From positions 1 through 64,000 of the forward strand of contig JAABSO010000016.1 of the NCBI GenBank assembly GCA_011390335.1: a DNA stretch of 64,000 bases, read 5' to 3'. A model generated the notes under the pieces. That model saw nothing but the letters and a program-made list of their open reading frames with translations. It was not told the DNA's origin and ran no database searches. The DNA is from Desulfotignum sp. GTDB taxonomy: Bacteria > Desulfobacterota > Desulfobacteria > Desulfobacterales > Desulfobacteraceae. This document shows, in pieces, positions 63,535 to 64,000 of the stretch (position 1 is its first letter; each line of letters starts with the position of its first letter). The position numbers were made by a program, and so were the translations under genes.

Positions 63535-64000
63535 TTACTCAATGGTCATATTGTTGTTGACACGCTTTACGCCGTCAACATCGGCCGCGTATTTGCCGGC
63601 CAGATCCTTACCGGCCGCAGTCTTGGCTTTGCCTTCCAGGGTGACCACCCCGTCTTTGGTCTCGACTTTGGTGCTGAGGCCACTGGTCGAGCGATGGTAA
63701 AGCAATGAGGTCTTGACCAGGGCGGTAATGGATGCATCATCAATGGCTTCGATCACGGTATCTGTTTTTTTTGCCATTGTTTTGTCATCCGTCTTTACGT
63801 CGGCTGCATCAGACACGATCATTTCATTGTTTACCGTTTCAACACCGTCAACATCCATGACATATTCGGTTGTGAGCTCCTTTTGAGCAGCACTGGAAGC
63901 CTCACCGCGCAAAGTGACGGTTCCGTTGTCGGCGAGAACTTCGGTTCCGAGACCGCTGACGTTCCTATGAAACAAAAGCGTGGTTTTCACTTTGGTGATG
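63535..64000 (-). CDS. BON-domain protein, 5' end outside the window
   Basis: At least 155 residues with two BON domains (TTLLFHRNVSGLGTEVLADN, GTVTLRGEASSAAQKEL and then TSLLYHRSTSGLSTKVETKD, GVVTLEGKAKTAAGK). The frame is open through the window edge (ITKVKTTLL), so the start and any signal peptide are not visible. BON proteins bind envelope lipids and are often stress-induced. Confidence 0.8.
   Translation of the reverse strand, partial: ITKVKTTLLFHRNVSGLGTEVLADNGTVTLRGEASSAAQKELTTEYVMDVDGVETVNNEMIVSDAADVKTDDKTMAKKTDTVIEAIDDASITALVKTSLLYHRSTSGLSTKVETKDGVVTLEGKAKTAAGKDLAGKYAADVDGVKRVNNNMTIE

Overview
The window looks like chromosome of an anaerobic sulfate-reducing Desulfobacterota bacterium (Desulfobacteraceae-like). 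This is an inference from the gene families (clostridial-type ThiF fused to ThiE, a Pfa-like lipid synthase, CheB-CheR-PAS signalling arrays, GH130/GT4 clusters) and the moderately GC-rich sequence; no rRNA or tRNA gene is present to confirm it.

Layout. 1-17 kb is a patchwork of small transcription units, toxin-antitoxin loci (VapBC-like, two HipBA modules, remnants of an AbrB/MazE-like locus and an AbiEii-like nucleotidyltransferase), housekeeping genes (gamma carbonic anhydrase, ferredoxin-nitroreductase, a KefB-like antiporter with CBS domains, a LysE exporter, an amidohydrolase, two methyltransferases) and several decayed genes. A palindromic element occurs in two full copies and one half copy here. 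17-23 kb holds a penicillin acylase and a TPP-riboswitch-controlled thiS-thiG-thiH-thiFE operon. 23-29 kb is a leftward envelope/stress region (Sll1863-like protein, ABM proteins, ABC-2 exporter, CsbD, BON lipoprotein, VWA-OmpA lipoprotein), plus a broken second copy of the gamma carbonic anhydrase.

29.2-43.8 kb is the most striking block: a tightly packed rightward operon of a GNAT protein, a 2560-residue single-chain synthase (two PfaD/NMO-type barrels-KS-AT-ACP-KR-DH), a phosphopantetheinyl transferase, an ABC-2 exporter pair, a radical SAM/SPASM protein, a GT-B-like transferase and an SDR. Together these could build, decorate and export an unidentified lipid or polyketide. It is followed by gene debris and a HicBA locus (43.8-44.9 kb).

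44.9-51.2 kb is a leftward carbohydrate cluster: two GH130 proteins, a GT4-phosphomannose-isomerase cupin fusion and a GT4-(alpha/alpha)-barrel fusion. 51.4-61.9 kb is a leftward sensory array (CheB-CheR-PAS, PAS-LuxR, PAS-kinase-receiver and two near-identical PAS-sigma54 activators). The distal activator is a chimera built from pieces of its neighbours. A near-consensus sigma54 promoter lies just downstream of the array in front of an ABM gene and the carbohydrate cluster, so the activators may drive those genes. The window ends in an AI-2E-type permease, a DUF3309 peptide and a BON-domain protein cut by the window edge.

Gene-poor stretches over 300 bases: 614-1215 (two tiny coupled frames and a promoter), 4187-4596 (hairpin, half repeat, operator and promoter), 10436-10815 (palindrome, otherwise nothing recognised), 14136-14531 (one 51-codon frame), 16053-16567 (operator, palindrome and a winged-helix-like remnant; nothing recognised in 16361-16567), 22893-23257 (TPP riboswitch and terminator) and 28743-29216 (inverted and tandem repeats).
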